64,000 bases of DNA from Fremontodendron californicum (GCA_030761205.1 JAULJL010000033.1:4099501-4163500); one strand, 5' to 3'. Shown: positions 45,800 through 58,707, numbered from the stretch's first letter. Made by a program: numbers and translations. The notes: generated from the sequence alone by a model not told the origin.

Positions 45800-48291
45800 T
45801 GATGCACCCAAAGAGTGTATCTTATTTAACCTTGCACTAAAAAGATCAATAGTAAGTATAGTAGTTAGCAAGGGTCGAGTCCTCAGGGATTGGGTTTTAG
45901 TTTATAAGTTAATAGTTTAAAACTTAAATTCAAGAACAATAAAAGAAAAAGGGATTTTGAAATCAGATTTAAACTAAAGTTAACAATAAAAGTAAGATGC
46001 AAGTAAGAAATAAGAAATCAAATATGAGAGAAATATGGTTAAGGTTTCATTCTCCACCACTAGACATCATTAAGAATCAATTTCAAATCTATCAATATCA
46101 ACCAACTATCAAAGTTAACAACCGTAGATAACAACAAGCTCTGTTATCCCAATCTTTCCTTAGTTTGTCGTTAAATAGAACAAGCTCTCTATTTAATCTC
46201 TAACCATCAAACAACCTAGAATAAACTCTCTAAATTCAACTTAATGGCAGCTTTATGATGAGAAAGATAGGTTGATCTAAGCAACAAACACATAAGCTCG
46301 GATTGTTCAACTTAGGTTATGTTCCACTTTGCAATTATTGAAAACTTGACCATAATAATTAATAACAAATTGCTACTTATGAATAGGAAATCAAGACAAT
46401 TACACGGATCAAGACTCCTAAACTAGCATTAGACAATTATCAAGATTTATCTAGTTGGCCAGCTAAACAAATCAAAACATCATCATGAACAATTTTAATG
46501 GAAGAACATAAGCAACTTTGATAGAAAACAATGATAGATAGATTCTGAAAATTAATTACATAACATGTCTAGGGCTTTGAAATCACCCTTAACAAAAGAA
46601 GTTTAGCATAACATAGGCAAGATAATATATACATAAAACTAAAAAGAAAAATAACAGAATGGAGAAGAAGAAGAAGAATAATAATGATCCTTGAGTCTCC
46701 TCAAAAGATTTCTAGTTTGTGGCTCAAAAGATGGTATTTATAGAGCTTTAAAACCCTGAGAATAAGTCCTTGCCGCATAAGTAAGCCTGGAGGTACAAAA
46801 ATCACTTGATTACCTTTCCAACGGCTGGTCATGGGCCTAAATCGGATAAGAAATGGTCATCCAAATCGGCATTGGAATATCTCCCTAAAAACCCTAGTGG
46901 TAGAAAAAACCTTAGCCGTAAATGACAACTTTTTCTTAATACCCTAGTTGACATTTAAGTTTATCCTTGCCAAAGAAGGATTAGTGGCTGTCAACTTGCA
47001 TTAATTGCAAGTATCTTTCCTTAAAGCTAATCCTAGTCAAAGTAGGAGAATTAAATCAGCCAAGACTTTCCTTCCTTACACTTACTTTGGCTGCAAGAAT
47101 ATAATCTCTCTTCATTAAAGAGTGCTTTGACTAAAACTTTCCTACTTTATTCAAACTTGGCTGCCAAGGCTTATATCTTTCCTTAAAACACAAAAGTCAG
47201 CCACTTTTCCTTAAGTTTAGCCACAAGTCAGCATTTATTGAAGGGAGAGAGCTGAAATTCACTTGTTTGATGCCCTAGCTATTGCCTATAAATAGAGACC
47301 AAGGGGGCATACGAAATTGACATTTCCCCAAGCATCAAATTCTGATTTCTTCTTTGTTTCTTTGTTTTTGAGAGAGCAAGAGGCTGGATAATTAATATTC
47401 TTCTTCTTCTTCTTTCTTTCTTTTATTTTCTTCTTAGATTCTCTTTAATTTTATGTTTATGTTTACAATGCCTATGCTAGGCTAAACTTTTATTTGGTTA
47501 AGGGTGATTTCAAAGCCCTAGACATGTTATGTAATTAATTTTCAGAATCTATCTATCATTGTTTTCTATCAAAGTTGCTTATGTTCTTCCATAAAAATTG
47601 TTCATGGTGATGTTTTGATTTGTTTAGGTGGCCAACTAGATAAATCTTGATAATTGTCTAATGCTAGTTTAGGAGTCTTGATCCGTGCAATTGTCTTGAT
47701 TTCCTATTCATAAGTAGCAATTTGTGATTAATGATTATGGTCAAGTTTTCAATAATTGCAAAGTGGAACATAACCTAAGTTGAACAATCCGAGCTTATGT
47801 GTTTGTTGCTTAGATCAGCCTATCTTTCTCATCATAAAGCTGCCATTAAATTGAATTTAGAGAGCTTATTCTAGGTTGTTTGATGGTTAGAGATTAAATA
47901 GAGAGCTTGTTCTATTTAACGACGAACTAAGGAAAGATTGGGGTAACAGAGCTTGTTGTTATCTACGGTTGTTAACTTTGATAGCTAATTAATGTTGATA
48001 GATACGAAATTGATTCTTAATGATGTCTAGTGGTGGAGAATGAAACCTTAATCATATTTTTCATATTTGATTCTTCTTAATTACTTGTTTTCTCATTCTT
48101 ATTGTTAACTTTAGCTTAAATCTGATTTCAAAATCCCCTTTACTTTTGTTTACTTGTTTTTAAGTTTTAAACTATTAACTTATAAACTAAAACCCAATCC
48201 CAGAGGACTCGACCCTTGCTAATCACTATACTTTACAATTGATTCTTTTTAAGTGCAAGGTTAAATAAGATACACTCTTTTGGGTGCATCA
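45800..48291. repeat. Fold-back composite of two LTRs joined head to head
   Basis: Minus family A-like LTR from TGATGCACCC (45800) to about 46805, joined to plus family B LTR from about 46800 to GGGTGCATCA (48291). The join lies at a shared ATCAC. Both outer ends are therefore LTR 3' ends, and about 900 bp can pair as inverted repeats. No matching 5-bp duplication (left AGTAT, right CCCAC). Confidence 0.8.
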
Positions 48292-50763
48292 CCCACTAGC
48301 CCCTTCAAGTAGTAAACTCTTTCTCAATAAAGGTTGCATGTTTTGAGACAAACACCTTTTGCTCAATGGGATGGTGGAAATAATATCCCATTGATTCTTT
48401 AGGATAACCCAACAACTTACACTTATCTGATGTTGCACTAAGTTTATCAGATGATGTACGCTTCACATAAGCTGTACAACCCCAAATCCTAGTATCAGAC
48501 AAATTCGGCTTCTTGTCGTTCCATATTCATATGGTGTCTAATCAACCAATTTGGTTGGAACCTTATTTAGAAGGTATGCAGCAGTTTCTAAGGAGTATCC
48601 CCAAAAGGATATTGGAAGGTCCGCCTTAAACATCATGGACCGAACCATGCTAACAAAGTTCTATTCCTCATTTCGGACACTCCGTTATGCTGTAGAGTTC
48701 CAGGTGGAGTCCATTGTGAAATAATAGATTTTTCTATGAAATGGTCCAAGAACTCCTGACTCAAATATTCTCCTCCTCGATCAGATCTTAAAGTGAGAAT
48801 ACTCCTGCTAGTCTTTTTATCTACTTCAGCCCTAAACTCTTTAAACTTTTCAAAAGCTTCAGACTTGTACTTCATTAAGTACACATATAACCATACCTAG
48901 AGTGATCATCGATAAAAGTTATGAACTAAGAATAAACTCCTCTAGCTGCTGTGTTTAGAGGTCCACATACATCTGAATGTACTAAACCAAATAAAACACT
49001 AGCCCTTTGACCCCTTCTTGTAAAGGGAATCTTAGTCGTCTTACCAAGGAAACAACATTCGCATGTTCCATATGATTCATAATCATATGGAATTAAATAG
49101 CCTTGTTTGTGTAACTTGGCTACTCTAGTCTCATTGATATGATTGATAACTCTATGAAATAGAGTTATTTTACCATATTTTGTGCATTTAAATTAGCTAA
49201 GTCCTTGTAGTTTTAACTCTTAATTAATTATTTCTAGTTGTTTATTAGATTAGTTTTATTTATTTAATTTATGTTTAGATTAGTTATTAATTTGATTTAT
49301 TTTGTATTTTTGTAGGTCCCAAAAGTAAGAAGGAGCTTTGATGTGCGAAAAGACAAAAAAAGACAAGAGAAGAAAACAGTAACAAGCAGGCAGAAAATCA
49401 TTGCATATATGGAATGTCCAACCTGTTACTTGCCCATAACGTTTTAGCCATTTGGATCCCTATAAATAAAAACCTTTAGGACTTAATTATGTACAACTTC
49501 TTAGTTTTATAAACCTAATTTTCTTAAGAGGAGAGCAGCCACCAAAAGTTTGCAAGGAGCAGGAGAGGTGTTGGAGACTAGAAGACTAAAGACCTTGCAA
49601 ACCTTAATTTTCTCTTTTCCCTTAATCTTCTTTTACTTTCTTATAATATTGATGATGGTAAAACTCTTTTGTTTAAAGTTTTCAATATTTAGCATGAACT
49701 AAATTACTTTTTCTAGGATTGCAATGGAACTCAACATGTATTTTGAATTATTTTACACTATTTCTAGAATTTAATGATATTTGAGTTATTTATTCAATAT
49801 TGTGCTTAATGATTCTAATTGCTTAGCTACCAACTAGATTGATTTGGTAACCTAAATACAACTTGGAAAAGAGAGTTCAGTGCTAGACATAGATTGAATA
49901 ACATATGTTTTATATTCATTTATTATGATGAATTGAATTGCATGTAGGGTAGAAATATACTTACATGTCATGTGTAACCAATTTTAGAGTCTAAGCTTAA
50001 TGAGTTTCTCTTTAATTCAATTTTCATAGAAATATAGTTAATTGGTTAAGAGAGCAGGAGAGGTCCAAATGAAATGTTGAGGAAAATTGTAATCCTAGGC
50101 TTTTCTCAAGTAATTATTCTAAATTTTAATTTGCCTTATTTCTTTTAATTAGTTTTTAATTAACAATCTCTAATTAAGTGTTTGAATAAGATTAAGTTGT
50201 TTTGATTTTAGTAATTAATGAATTTAGTAACAATTCCTCGTGGGAACGATACTCTACTCTTCACTTTATTACTTGTTAAAGATACGTGCACTTCCGTGGT
50301 TAAATCAAACAACAATGAACAAGTCTACAATGCCAGATGTAGGTTTGAATTGGGTCATTTATTATTGCTTTCTTAACTTCTATATTGAGCACTGGCTTCA
50401 TAGGATCTAGGACATACAATCTATTATTCATTGTATCCAATCCATTGAACATGTCATTTAGAATGATAGAACAACTATTTCCCTTCATCCTAAACTCGAA
50501 ACCATCATTCACCATGAGGTATGTAACTGAGATGATGTTTCTAGACAATATTGGAACAAAGTAACTATCTTTTAGTTCCAAATGTAAGCCAGAACACAAG
50601 TTCCTATGGATAAGGCCGCAACTTTTGCACCATACCAACTCTTAGGATCACTTATCCTTTTTAGTTTTCTACTATCATTTAGCACATTAATGTCATTACA
50701 TAAATGTGAACCACATCCTGAATCAATTATCCAATAATTGGGATTGGAAGTAGAAAGATTCAT
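48292..50763 (-). pseudogene. Ty1/copia pol remnant: protease, GAG-pre-integrase and integrase
   Basis: Read on the minus strand from 50763: WIIDSGCGSHLC gives the aspartic protease active site. SRNIISV and YIWHCRL belong to the pre-integrase zinc region, completed after the nested LTR by CECC. LVHSDVCGP, FIDDHSR, LRSDRGGEY and PPGTLQHNGVSE make up the integrase core with its D-D-E pattern, and WGCTAYVKR follows. The order matches Ty1/copia pol. It has several stops and frameshifts (for example near 48640 and 48930), is split by the solo LTR 49144-50314, and is cut at 48292 before reverse transcriptase. No copia LTR can be paired with it here. Confidence 0.85.
49144..50314 (+). mobile_element. 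Solo LTR, family C
   Basis: 1171 bp, TGATAACTCTATG to ...AAACAACA. The 5' end contains a short hairpin (CTCTATGAAATAGAG). Flanks ATGAT (49139-49143) and ATGAA (50315-50319) form a 5-bp duplication with one change. Removing it restores the copia frame between WHCRL and NETRVAKL. Confidence 0.82.
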
Positions 50764-51449
50764 CTCAAAATGAACACAATCAAATTTGAAACTTCAATAA
50801 GTTTTTTTTGACTTGTTAAGATAAGCATCCTTCCTTTTATTGAGAACTTTTCTCAAATTCATCTACCAGTCCAAACACTTTGGGCTTATGGCATCAAGTA
50901 TGCTTTTATCACAAATAACATATTACTCATTTTTAACAACATATGGTATGGAAAATATGTATTAGTTTATTCACGTATTATTATTAAACCAATTAAGATG
51001 AGGTATTATATATTTCATTGGTTCTCCCACTAATTTTTCGAGATAATAGCCCTCGCTATTATTCAAAAATATCTACAAGGTATTTCTGGTGGGCTGGGAC
51101 CCTTTCAACATTTTGCAACCTTGATTTTTTCCCAACATGCTATAAAAAGCCAAATTAGATAGACAACTTAGCTAATCAATTGCATCTCTATGCAACTCCC
51201 AAATCAGTTAGGTAGCAACTCTTTGCCTAAGTACATCATATATATTTTGCCTAACTCTGCCTCTAACATTATACTTTCAAGTTTTGCGCATTTGAACAAT
51301 ATAGCATTAGTTGAGTAAGACCCACCTTCATAGCTCAAACATATTCGTGTAAAAGTTTGGCCTTGAGTTTGTCCCAACAAGCCTCCAATTAAAGGAACTC
51401 TTGTTATCTTGCTATTACGATGCAAGACAACTTATCATGCAAAGCATGT
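50764..51449. other. Unassigned sequence
   Basis: The first about 120 bp may be decayed copia gag. Beyond that is AT-rich sequence. A 73-codon minus frame (51204-51425) is not recognised. Nothing else is seen. Confidence 0.4.
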
Positions 51450-52510
51450 TGTAAACTCCTAATTTTGTCTGAGCCCCGAAAAACTACAATTTCCCTTGAT
51501 CCCCAGGCTTCTAAAAATTCCCCTAATCTCGTGATCCAGTTTTGACACTTTGGTTTGGAAAAGGCAACATGGAAAAAGTCAAACTTGGAGAAGTCAAAGT
51601 TGACCAAGCCAAAGTCAAAGTCAAACTTGGAGAAGTCAAAGTTGACAAAGTCAAATTCAAAAAACAAAAAAAAAATCAATTTTGGAAAAATCAAGATTAG
51701 AAATGAAATTGGATGGTAAAGAGGTAATCTTGATAATTGAAGAGCCACGATTAAAATTGGAGGAACGGAATTGAAATCATTAAAGAGGAAAAATAGTAGG
51801 AAGTTGGTGGAAGTTGGAAGCCCAATTTTTATATCGACGTGGTAGAAAATTTGGTGAAAGATGGAAGCCCAATTTTTAAAGAGCCAAATGATAGGAAATT
51901 TGGTGGAAGTTGGAAGCCCAATTTTTATATCCAAGTGGTAGGAAATTTGGTGGAAGATGGAAGCCCAATTTTTAAAGAGCCAAATGACAGGAAATTTGGT
52001 GGAAGTTGGAAGCCCATTTTTATATCCAAGTGGTAGGAAATTTGATGGACGATGGAAGCCCAATTTTAAAGAGCCAAATGATAGGAAATTTGGTGAAAGT
52101 TGGAGCCCATTTTTTTATCCAAGTGAAAGGAAATTTGGTGGAAGATGGAAGCCAAAAAAAAAATCCAAGTGATAGGAAGTTGGGTAGGAGTTGGGAGCAA
52201 AAGTTGTAAGAATATGGTGGAAGGCCTAACTTTAAATGTCCAAGTAGAGGGAATTTGGTGGAAGACCCAATGTTAAAGTCCATGCAGGAAATTGGATGCA
52301 AGAAAGACGGGTGAAATTAGAAACAATTAAAAAGTTGTAGGAAAAATGTAGGAATAAGCATAAGGTAAACTTGTAATAAAATGGAGGAGCGGAGAATGCA
52401 CTTGGAAGGCCAAATGGAAAATTGGTAAATAAGTTAATGAGTCACACAAGGACGGACATGACTCACCAAGCCAAATGGGTATTGACTAGACAATAGGAAT
52501 TAAACTTGGG
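51450..52510 (+). repeat. Second Ogre/Tat-like LTR fragment
   Basis: Starts TGTAAACTCCTAATTTTGTCTGAGCC, similar to the start of the LTR at 30669. It contains GTCAAAGTTGAC-type repeats (51570-51660) and a 48-bp tandem array. The right end is unclear because a copia LTR follows. Confidence 0.6.
51799..52190. repeat. Tandem array, 48-bp unit in 96-bp dimers
   Basis: About eight units built from GGAAATTTGGTGGAAG and GGAAGCCCAATTTTT. Alternate units carry TATATCCAAGTGGTA or AAAGAGCCAAATGATA, and equivalent points recur at 51821, 51917 and 52013 (96 bp). Long open frames here on both strands come from the repeat. Confidence 0.9.
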
Positions 52511-53057
52511 AACCAAGATGGAAGAGGATTGGTTAGCCCTTAAGAAAACTTAAACCCTTAGAAATCCTGTTTCAAAGAACCTAGATTAAGCATGTAAGCT
52601 AGACCCTAAGAACTCTCGTTTCAAAAACCTAAGTTTGATAGGTTGAACGCCACAAAGAAAGAATTCTTTGATAAGTTCCTAAGTTCTGTCAAGAACTAAA
52701 AAGAGTAAAAACTCACTTGAATAAAAATTCAACTCAAATAGATTAATAATGGTTGCTGTCGTAGATGGCTAAACAAGGGTATTTTATAACCTCCCTACTA
52801 ACCCTAATTCAACTAGCCTAAGAACTCCTAGTACAAATGAAACTCTTTGGCCGCCAAGGCTTACTACTTACATAATTAAATGAAGCTTAACTATGGGCTG
52901 AACAAGCTCAAGCCCAAACCTAATTAAATTAAAAGGATGTCCAACAAGTTTAATGAAGATAGACCCCACAAGCCTAATGGACATAATACATAAATCAGGC
53001 CCAAAAGCCTAAGTAATTAAAGGACCCAACTAAAGCTTCTAATTTAGGTGCCACATC

Positions 53058-54631
53058 TGATAGGATCCAAGATGACCCAATCCCATGGCAATTTTTATAT
53101 GGGCCAAGATCCAAGAAGATCTAGGAAACATGGCAAGAATGGATGGAATTCACTTGGGCCATGTTGCAAGTTATTCAAGAAAGGCTTCAACATGCAAGAT
53201 GGGCTTGCATCCAAGTTTGGTCCATGTGGTTCAAGAACACAAGATGGCACATTAAGAGGGCTTATTTGGGCTTATTTTAATTTTTATAATTACTTAGACA
53301 TTTGGACCTATATTAGGTAACATGGACATCTTTTAATTATTTAGGTTTGGGTTTGAGTATGTTCAGCCCATATTTTACATATTATTACTTAGTAGATTAG
53401 GGTTATTGTAGGCAGACTATAAATATATGTCTTAGCAGCCTACTTCAATTATCTTTTGATCAATTAAGTCTGATTTTATTCAATGAGAGTTTTCTCTTTT
53501 TAGTTCTTGAAAGAACTTAGGAACTTATCAAAGAATTCCTTCTTTGTGGCGTTCAACCTATCAAACTTAGGTTCTTGAAACGAGAGTTCTTAGGGTTTAG
53601 ATTACATGCTTAATCTAGGTTCTTTGAAACAGGCTTTTAAGGGTTTAAGTTTTCTTTGCCTGAATCTTGGCTTTTCTGGGTTAGGTATTTCAATTTGTTA
53701 GTGGGTTCAAAGGGTTTAACCCCTATGGTTCACATCAGTTGGTATCAGAGCTTAGGGACCAATCAGGTCAAATCTTTTTATCTTCTTTACCATAGGGTAT
53801 TGGAGTTTTCTCAACTTTTTTTTGTTTTAGGGTTTCAGACATACTTGTCATAGGGGTTATAGCTTTAGGCTTTCTTTGTCTAATAGTTATAGTTTTTCGG
53901 GCAGTTTTTGTTTGGGGTTTCATTCTTGAAAGTTGGTTTAGATACCAACTGATGTGAACCCTAGGGGTTAAACCCTTTGAACCCACTAACAAATTGAAAT
54001 ACCTAACCCAGAAAAGCCAAGATTCAGGCAAAGAAAACTTAAACCCTTAAAAGCCTGTTTCAAAGAACCTAGATTAAGCATGTAATCTAAACCCTAAGAA
54101 CTCTCATTTCAAGAACCTAAGTTTGATAGGTTGAACGCCACAAAGAAGGAATTCTTTGATAAGTTCCTAAGTTCTTTCAAGAACTAAAAAGAGAAAACTC
54201 TCACTGAATAAAAAATCAGACTTAATTGATCAAAAGATAATTGAAGTAGGCTGCTAAGACATATATTTATAGTCTGCCTACAATAACCCTAATCTACTAA
54301 GTAATAATATGTAAAATATGGGCTGAACATACTCAAACCCAAACCTAAATAATTAAAAGATGTCCATGTTACCTAATATAGGTCCAAATGTCTAAGTAAT
54401 TATAAAAATTAAAATAAGCCCAAATAAGCCCTCTTAATGTGCCATCTTGTGTTCTTGAACCACATGGACCAAACTTGGATGCAAGCCCATCTTGCATGTT
54501 GAAGCCTTTCTTGAATAACTTGCAACATGGCCCAAGTGAATTCCATCCATTCTTGCCATGTTTCCTAGATCTTCTTGGATCTTGGCCCATATAAAAATTG
54601 CCATGGGATTGGGTCATCTTGGATCCTATCA
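53058..54631. mobile_element. Inverted-LTR copia unit with perfect ACATC target duplication
   Basis: A plus LTR (53058-53737, TGATAGGATCC to GGTTCACATCA) is followed by a tRNA-iMet-type PBS (TTGGTATCAGAGC). After about 212 bp the same LTR appears in minus orientation (53950-54631). The whole is flanked by ACATC at 53053-53057 and 54632-54636, so it integrated as one unit. Both outer termini are LTR 5' (U3) ends. The arms are about 99% identical by eye. GATACCAAC before the right arm mirrors the first 9 bases of the left PBS region, after which the sequences diverge. No coding capacity. Confidence 0.9.
53739..53751 (+). promoter_or_regulatory. Primer-binding site, initiator-Met tRNA type
   Basis: TTGGTATCAGAGC one base after the left LTR; the standard plant Ty1/copia PBS. 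The right arm keeps only TTGGTATC. Confidence 0.85.
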
Positions 54632-54927
54632 ACATCATTAATGAATTGGTCCCCACTTCATATTAGATAACGAACTAAAAACAGGCCCACTAATTCATTA
54701 AGATTGCCGCCCCCTTGAATTCCTCTATGGCCCATCATGTGAAGCTTGGATCACATGGACCAATTCTTGGTCTTCCTCATTCAAGCAGCCCTACTTGAAT
54801 GGCTTGACATTGGTTGAAAGACTTGTAGATTCTGCCCAAGTCCTTTCCTTGCATTTCTTCCTTGATTCGGCCCAAGTGGAATCCTGATATTGCTTCTTGA
54901 AAACGTGGTCCATCTTGGATCCCATCA

Positions 54928-55409
54928 CAATGGGAAATGAACTTAATGAGGAAGGCTTGAAGGCCATCGGCTAGTAAAGGAGAGAGTGCCATGTGGCTAA
55001 AAAAGGAAGAGGAGAGGAGGAAACAAAAAGGCCATTCGGCCAAGGCTTAGAAGATACTAGACTCACGGCAACTTGAGGAAAGAAAGAGAAGGAAGAAAAA
55101 CAAAAGAAACAAAAACAAAAGCTAAGGAAAGGAAAGGAAAGGAAAGGTAGTCCTTCTTTCTTCTTCTCCATTTTTTTCATTTCTTTTGTTCAAGCTTTGA
55201 AGTTTCTTTAAAATTGATTTGGGCTTAAACAGTTTAAACAAAATCAAATACGGACTTAATATTGTCATACTTCAATGTTGGAATTTTTTGGGTTCTTTTG
55301 TAGGTGTTACGTGCCTAAAATCTTCTAGCATGAGTGTGGAATCGTTGCACAAGCTTGCTGGAAATTTTTTGGATAGCATCTTACCTAAATATGATTCACA
55401 TTTGAGGGC
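54928..55409. other. Unassigned purine-rich and exon-like sequence
   Basis: Includes a GGAAA repeat (about 55127-55147). After TTTTGTAG (55302) there is an exon-like open stretch reading MSVESLHKLAGNFLDSILPK up to the retrotransposon at 55410. The product is not recognised. Confidence 0.4.
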
Positions 55410-57190
55410 TGATGCACCCAAAAGAGTGTATCTTATTTAACCTTGCACTAAAAAGATCAATTGTAAGTATAATGATTAGCAAGGGTCGAGTCCTCAGGGA
55501 TTGGGTTTTAATCTATGAGTTATTAGTTTATAACTTACGTTCAAAGAAAACAATAAAAGAAAAGGGGTTTTTGAAGCCAGATTTAAACTAAAGTAAATAA
55601 TAAGAATAAGATGCAAGGCGGTATAACCAGCCAATAAAAATATATATACTAAATTAGGCGGTATAACCAGCCAATAAAAATAAATATACTTTTAAAAACA
55701 AGCAAACTAGAAAAGTAAGAAAACAAGTAAGTAAGAAGAATCAAATATGAAAAATATGGTTAAGGTTTCATTCTCCACCACTAGACATCATTAAGAATCA
55801 ATTTCAGATCAATCAATATCAACCAACTATCAAAGTTAACAACCGTAGATAACAACAAGCTCTGTTATCCCAATCTTTCCTTAGTTTATCGTTAAATAGA
55901 ACAAGCTCTCTATTTAATCTCTAACCATTAAACAACCTAGAATAAGCTCTCTAAATTCAATTTAATGGCAGCTTTATGATGAGAAAGATAGGTTGATCTA
56001 AGCAACAAACACATAAGCTCGGATTGTTCAACTTAGGTTATGTTCCACTTTGCAATTATTGAAAACTTGACCATAATCATTAATCACAAATTGCCACTTA
56101 TGAATAGGAAATCAAGACAATTACACGGATCAAGACTCCTAGACTAGCAATAGATAATTATCAAGATCTATCTAGTTGTACACCTAAATAAATCAAGACA
56201 ACATCATGAGCAATTCTTGTAGAAGAACATAAGCAACTTTGATAGAAAATTAATGATAGATAGAATCTGAAAATCAATCACAAAACATGTCTAGGGCTTT
56301 GAAATCACCCTTAACCAAATAGAAGTTTAGCCTAGCATAGGCATTGTAAACATAAACATAAAATTAAAGAGAATCTAAGAAGGAAATAAAAGAAAGAAAG
56401 AAGAAGAAGAAAATAAAGAAAAAGAAAACTAGAGAAAAGAAAGAAGAAGAAAACTTAGAGAATTTTATTACAATGGCTAATATCCTACCAATGTACCATA
56501 TCTCATACAATCATCCAAGGCCCTCTATTTATACACATTTTGGAGGACTAAATGACAAGAGACAAGCTTTACAAATTTCAAAGGTAGGTATAATAGGTGG
56601 GTGCATTTTTCTAACAATTTTCGTCATATTGTATGACAATTTTGATCAGCCAACTTGATGGTCGATTTTGTCAATATTGGAAGCTTGATCTGATCACATG
56701 GTCTTCTAGAAAAATGTTCCCCTATCAGTTAGTGATCCATAGCCGTTGGAATCAGCTCATTTGCTGATGTGGATCAGATGATATGGGCAAAATATCAAAA
56801 CAGGTCAGCACAGACGTCATTGCACATCAGCCAACTTGATGGTCGATTTCGCTAGGGAAAACGACTCCGTTTCAAGAAGTGTAAAACATGAAAAAGTTAG
56901 ATATGCCTCTTAACTTTGCACGGTTAAAATGTCAGCCTTATTGCTTCAGTGAAACTCCAGATATAGCATATATGGCAAAAGGTGTCGGAACTGGAACTGA
57001 ACTGGATTTGCCCTTAATTCTTGATTTAACCTAGTAATCTGATATCACTCAAAGAAACTCGTGAAAAACACCAAATTACATAAAAATATAAAAAATCATA
57101 AACACAATTAGACTAAGCAATAATAACTCGTATTTGACACAAAACAATAATAAAACATAACTAAAAACTATATAATTATACGAGTTATCA
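55410..57190 (-). repeat. 3' LTR of the LOG-carrying element
   Basis: TGATGCACCC to CGAGTTATCA. The U5 part is like family A, while the U3 part differs from families A and B. It has a duplicated AGGCGGTATAACCAGCC motif (about 55616 and 55656). Confidence 0.93.
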
Positions 57191-57210
57191 CACCCCCACA
57201 CTTAGATTGT
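57191..57210 (-). promoter_or_regulatory. Polypurine tract of the LOG-carrying element
   Basis: Minus strand CAATCTAAGTGTGGGGGTG directly before the LTR. Confidence 0.78.
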
Positions 57211-58707
57211 TGCTAGTCCCTAGCAAAAACAAATAAAAATAAAATAAGAAAATCTAATCTAATCCACTTTCGTAGGAAATCACGGTGGCACTTAGCATGT
57301 GACACAAGCCTTTAAACCCTAGGTGTCCCTAGTGGACGAGTTTAGTCTCGTGAGGGTTTACTAGAACGATACCCACAAACATTGAAAAACTAAAATATAA
57401 ATAAACTACATATACTAAAAATATTTACTCCTAATCCTTTCAATACACATTAGAGACAATCTTTGAACAAGTCTTATAAACTAATCAATAGCTTAAAGAA
57501 TTTCACAAAAAATCATGCTTGAATGTAAATTGTTTGAGTTAAGCCAATATTAACATAACATATTTCAATCAAAATAGTGCATATTCAAACTTAATCTCAA
57601 CTACTCACATGGGATACTCTCATGATTTTCATTCTTTAAAGTAGTGGTAAAGTGTTTACACTCAATCAATCTCATGAAAACAGTTCTACCATATTCTTGC
57701 TTGTCCACCTATTTTCCACTATTTAGATCATACAACTTCATGAATCAAGAGGTCTTTAATCAAGGTTGTAATGGGGCCAAGGGGTTTGTAATGTGGTTGA
57801 AGAACAAAAGGATAAAGATATCACAAAGGCTCCAAAGAGTTCATAAAGTTTAGAGACATAATAAGATCATACAAAGAAACTTCTCAAAACTCTTTACAAG
57901 TACATAGTCACCTAGGCCGGATATTCATGTTGGGCCTTTTCTTCATTCTAAACAACTTTGTAACATCTTTTTCTTTTTCCCCAAATTCAAGAGATGATTC
58001 ATATATATATATATATATATTTTACATAGGAATGTATTTGCCAGTATTCCATTTCTTTTTTTTCTTTTTTTTCTTGACTTTTCTTTTCTTTCCCCCCCAC
58101 ACTTATTTCTTGTTTCTAACCCAAATTTTCAATAGATCTTCCTTGTCTTTGCAACTTGTCTCAAAACATGCTAATTCATCTTTGGAACAAAGGTAAGGAT
58201 ATAAGTAAATTTAGGTTAGGGACAAGTTATGGTTACCAAAGAGATAGCTTATTCAATGTAGGCTCAAATTGGTTCACTAAGGGTGTGTTCTCTTGGAACA
58301 TCAATAAGGGATGGCTGTTTGGCCCTGGCTAAAAATCCTAATGCCTCTATCATATTCATGTTGTCACATGCATCAATATAGTCTCAACAAGGTCTAAAGC
58401 AAGTTCTAGAGAATCATGTAATCATAAGAGCACTCAAGAAAGAAATTAGATTGATTTATATAATGCATCAATCATTATAAGCTCAAAAACTCACAAGGAT
58501 GATTATACAAGTCAGATTAAGTCTAAACATGCTTCTTTCTCAATCAACATATCATATTAACATTGGCTCATAAAAAGGTTGATATCAAGCTCAATTCTCA
58601 TGAAAATCTTCTCACTAATAAATCTGTTTTAGACTTATGCAATTCATATCTCATCATAGTATTGAAAGTAACTAAAACACACTAAAAACACACTAAGTCT
58701 AAACATG
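57211..58707 (-). other. 3' noncoding region of the LOG-carrying element
   Basis: Matches the equivalent parts of the other elements (for example 37230-38640). No gene. It contains a TA dinucleotide run (58001-58020). At its right edge AAGTCTAAACATG repeats a motif from 58514 just before a T-run. Confidence 0.7.

Larger units (their letters stand above)
52511..54927 (-). repeat. Diverged copia-type LTR (minus), split by an inverted-LTR unit
   Basis: 52511-53057 and 54637-54927 resemble the two ends of the LTR repeated at 53058-54631, at lower identity (shared GTTTGATAGGTTGAACGCCAC and CATCTTGGATCCCATCA). The left end is not clear; the right end is ATCACA at 54927. Confidence 0.65.

Noticed and set aside
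51204..51425. 73-codon minus frame
   Set aside because: No recognisable motif, no conserved neighbour, AT-rich; not supported as a gene.
51404..52301. Open frames on both strands with FHQISYHLDIKIGLPTSTKF-like repeats
   Set aside because: Products of the 48-bp tandem array within an LTR.
53048..53320. 90-95 codon frame present twice (53048-53320 plus, 54369-54656 minus)
   Set aside because: It is duplicated only because the LTR is present in both orientations; no similarity to known proteins.
56473..56658. 61-codon frame repeated identically at 56473-56658 and 63298-63483
   Set aside because: Identical because it lies in the two LTRs of one young element; it is antisense to the LTR promoter and has no known match.
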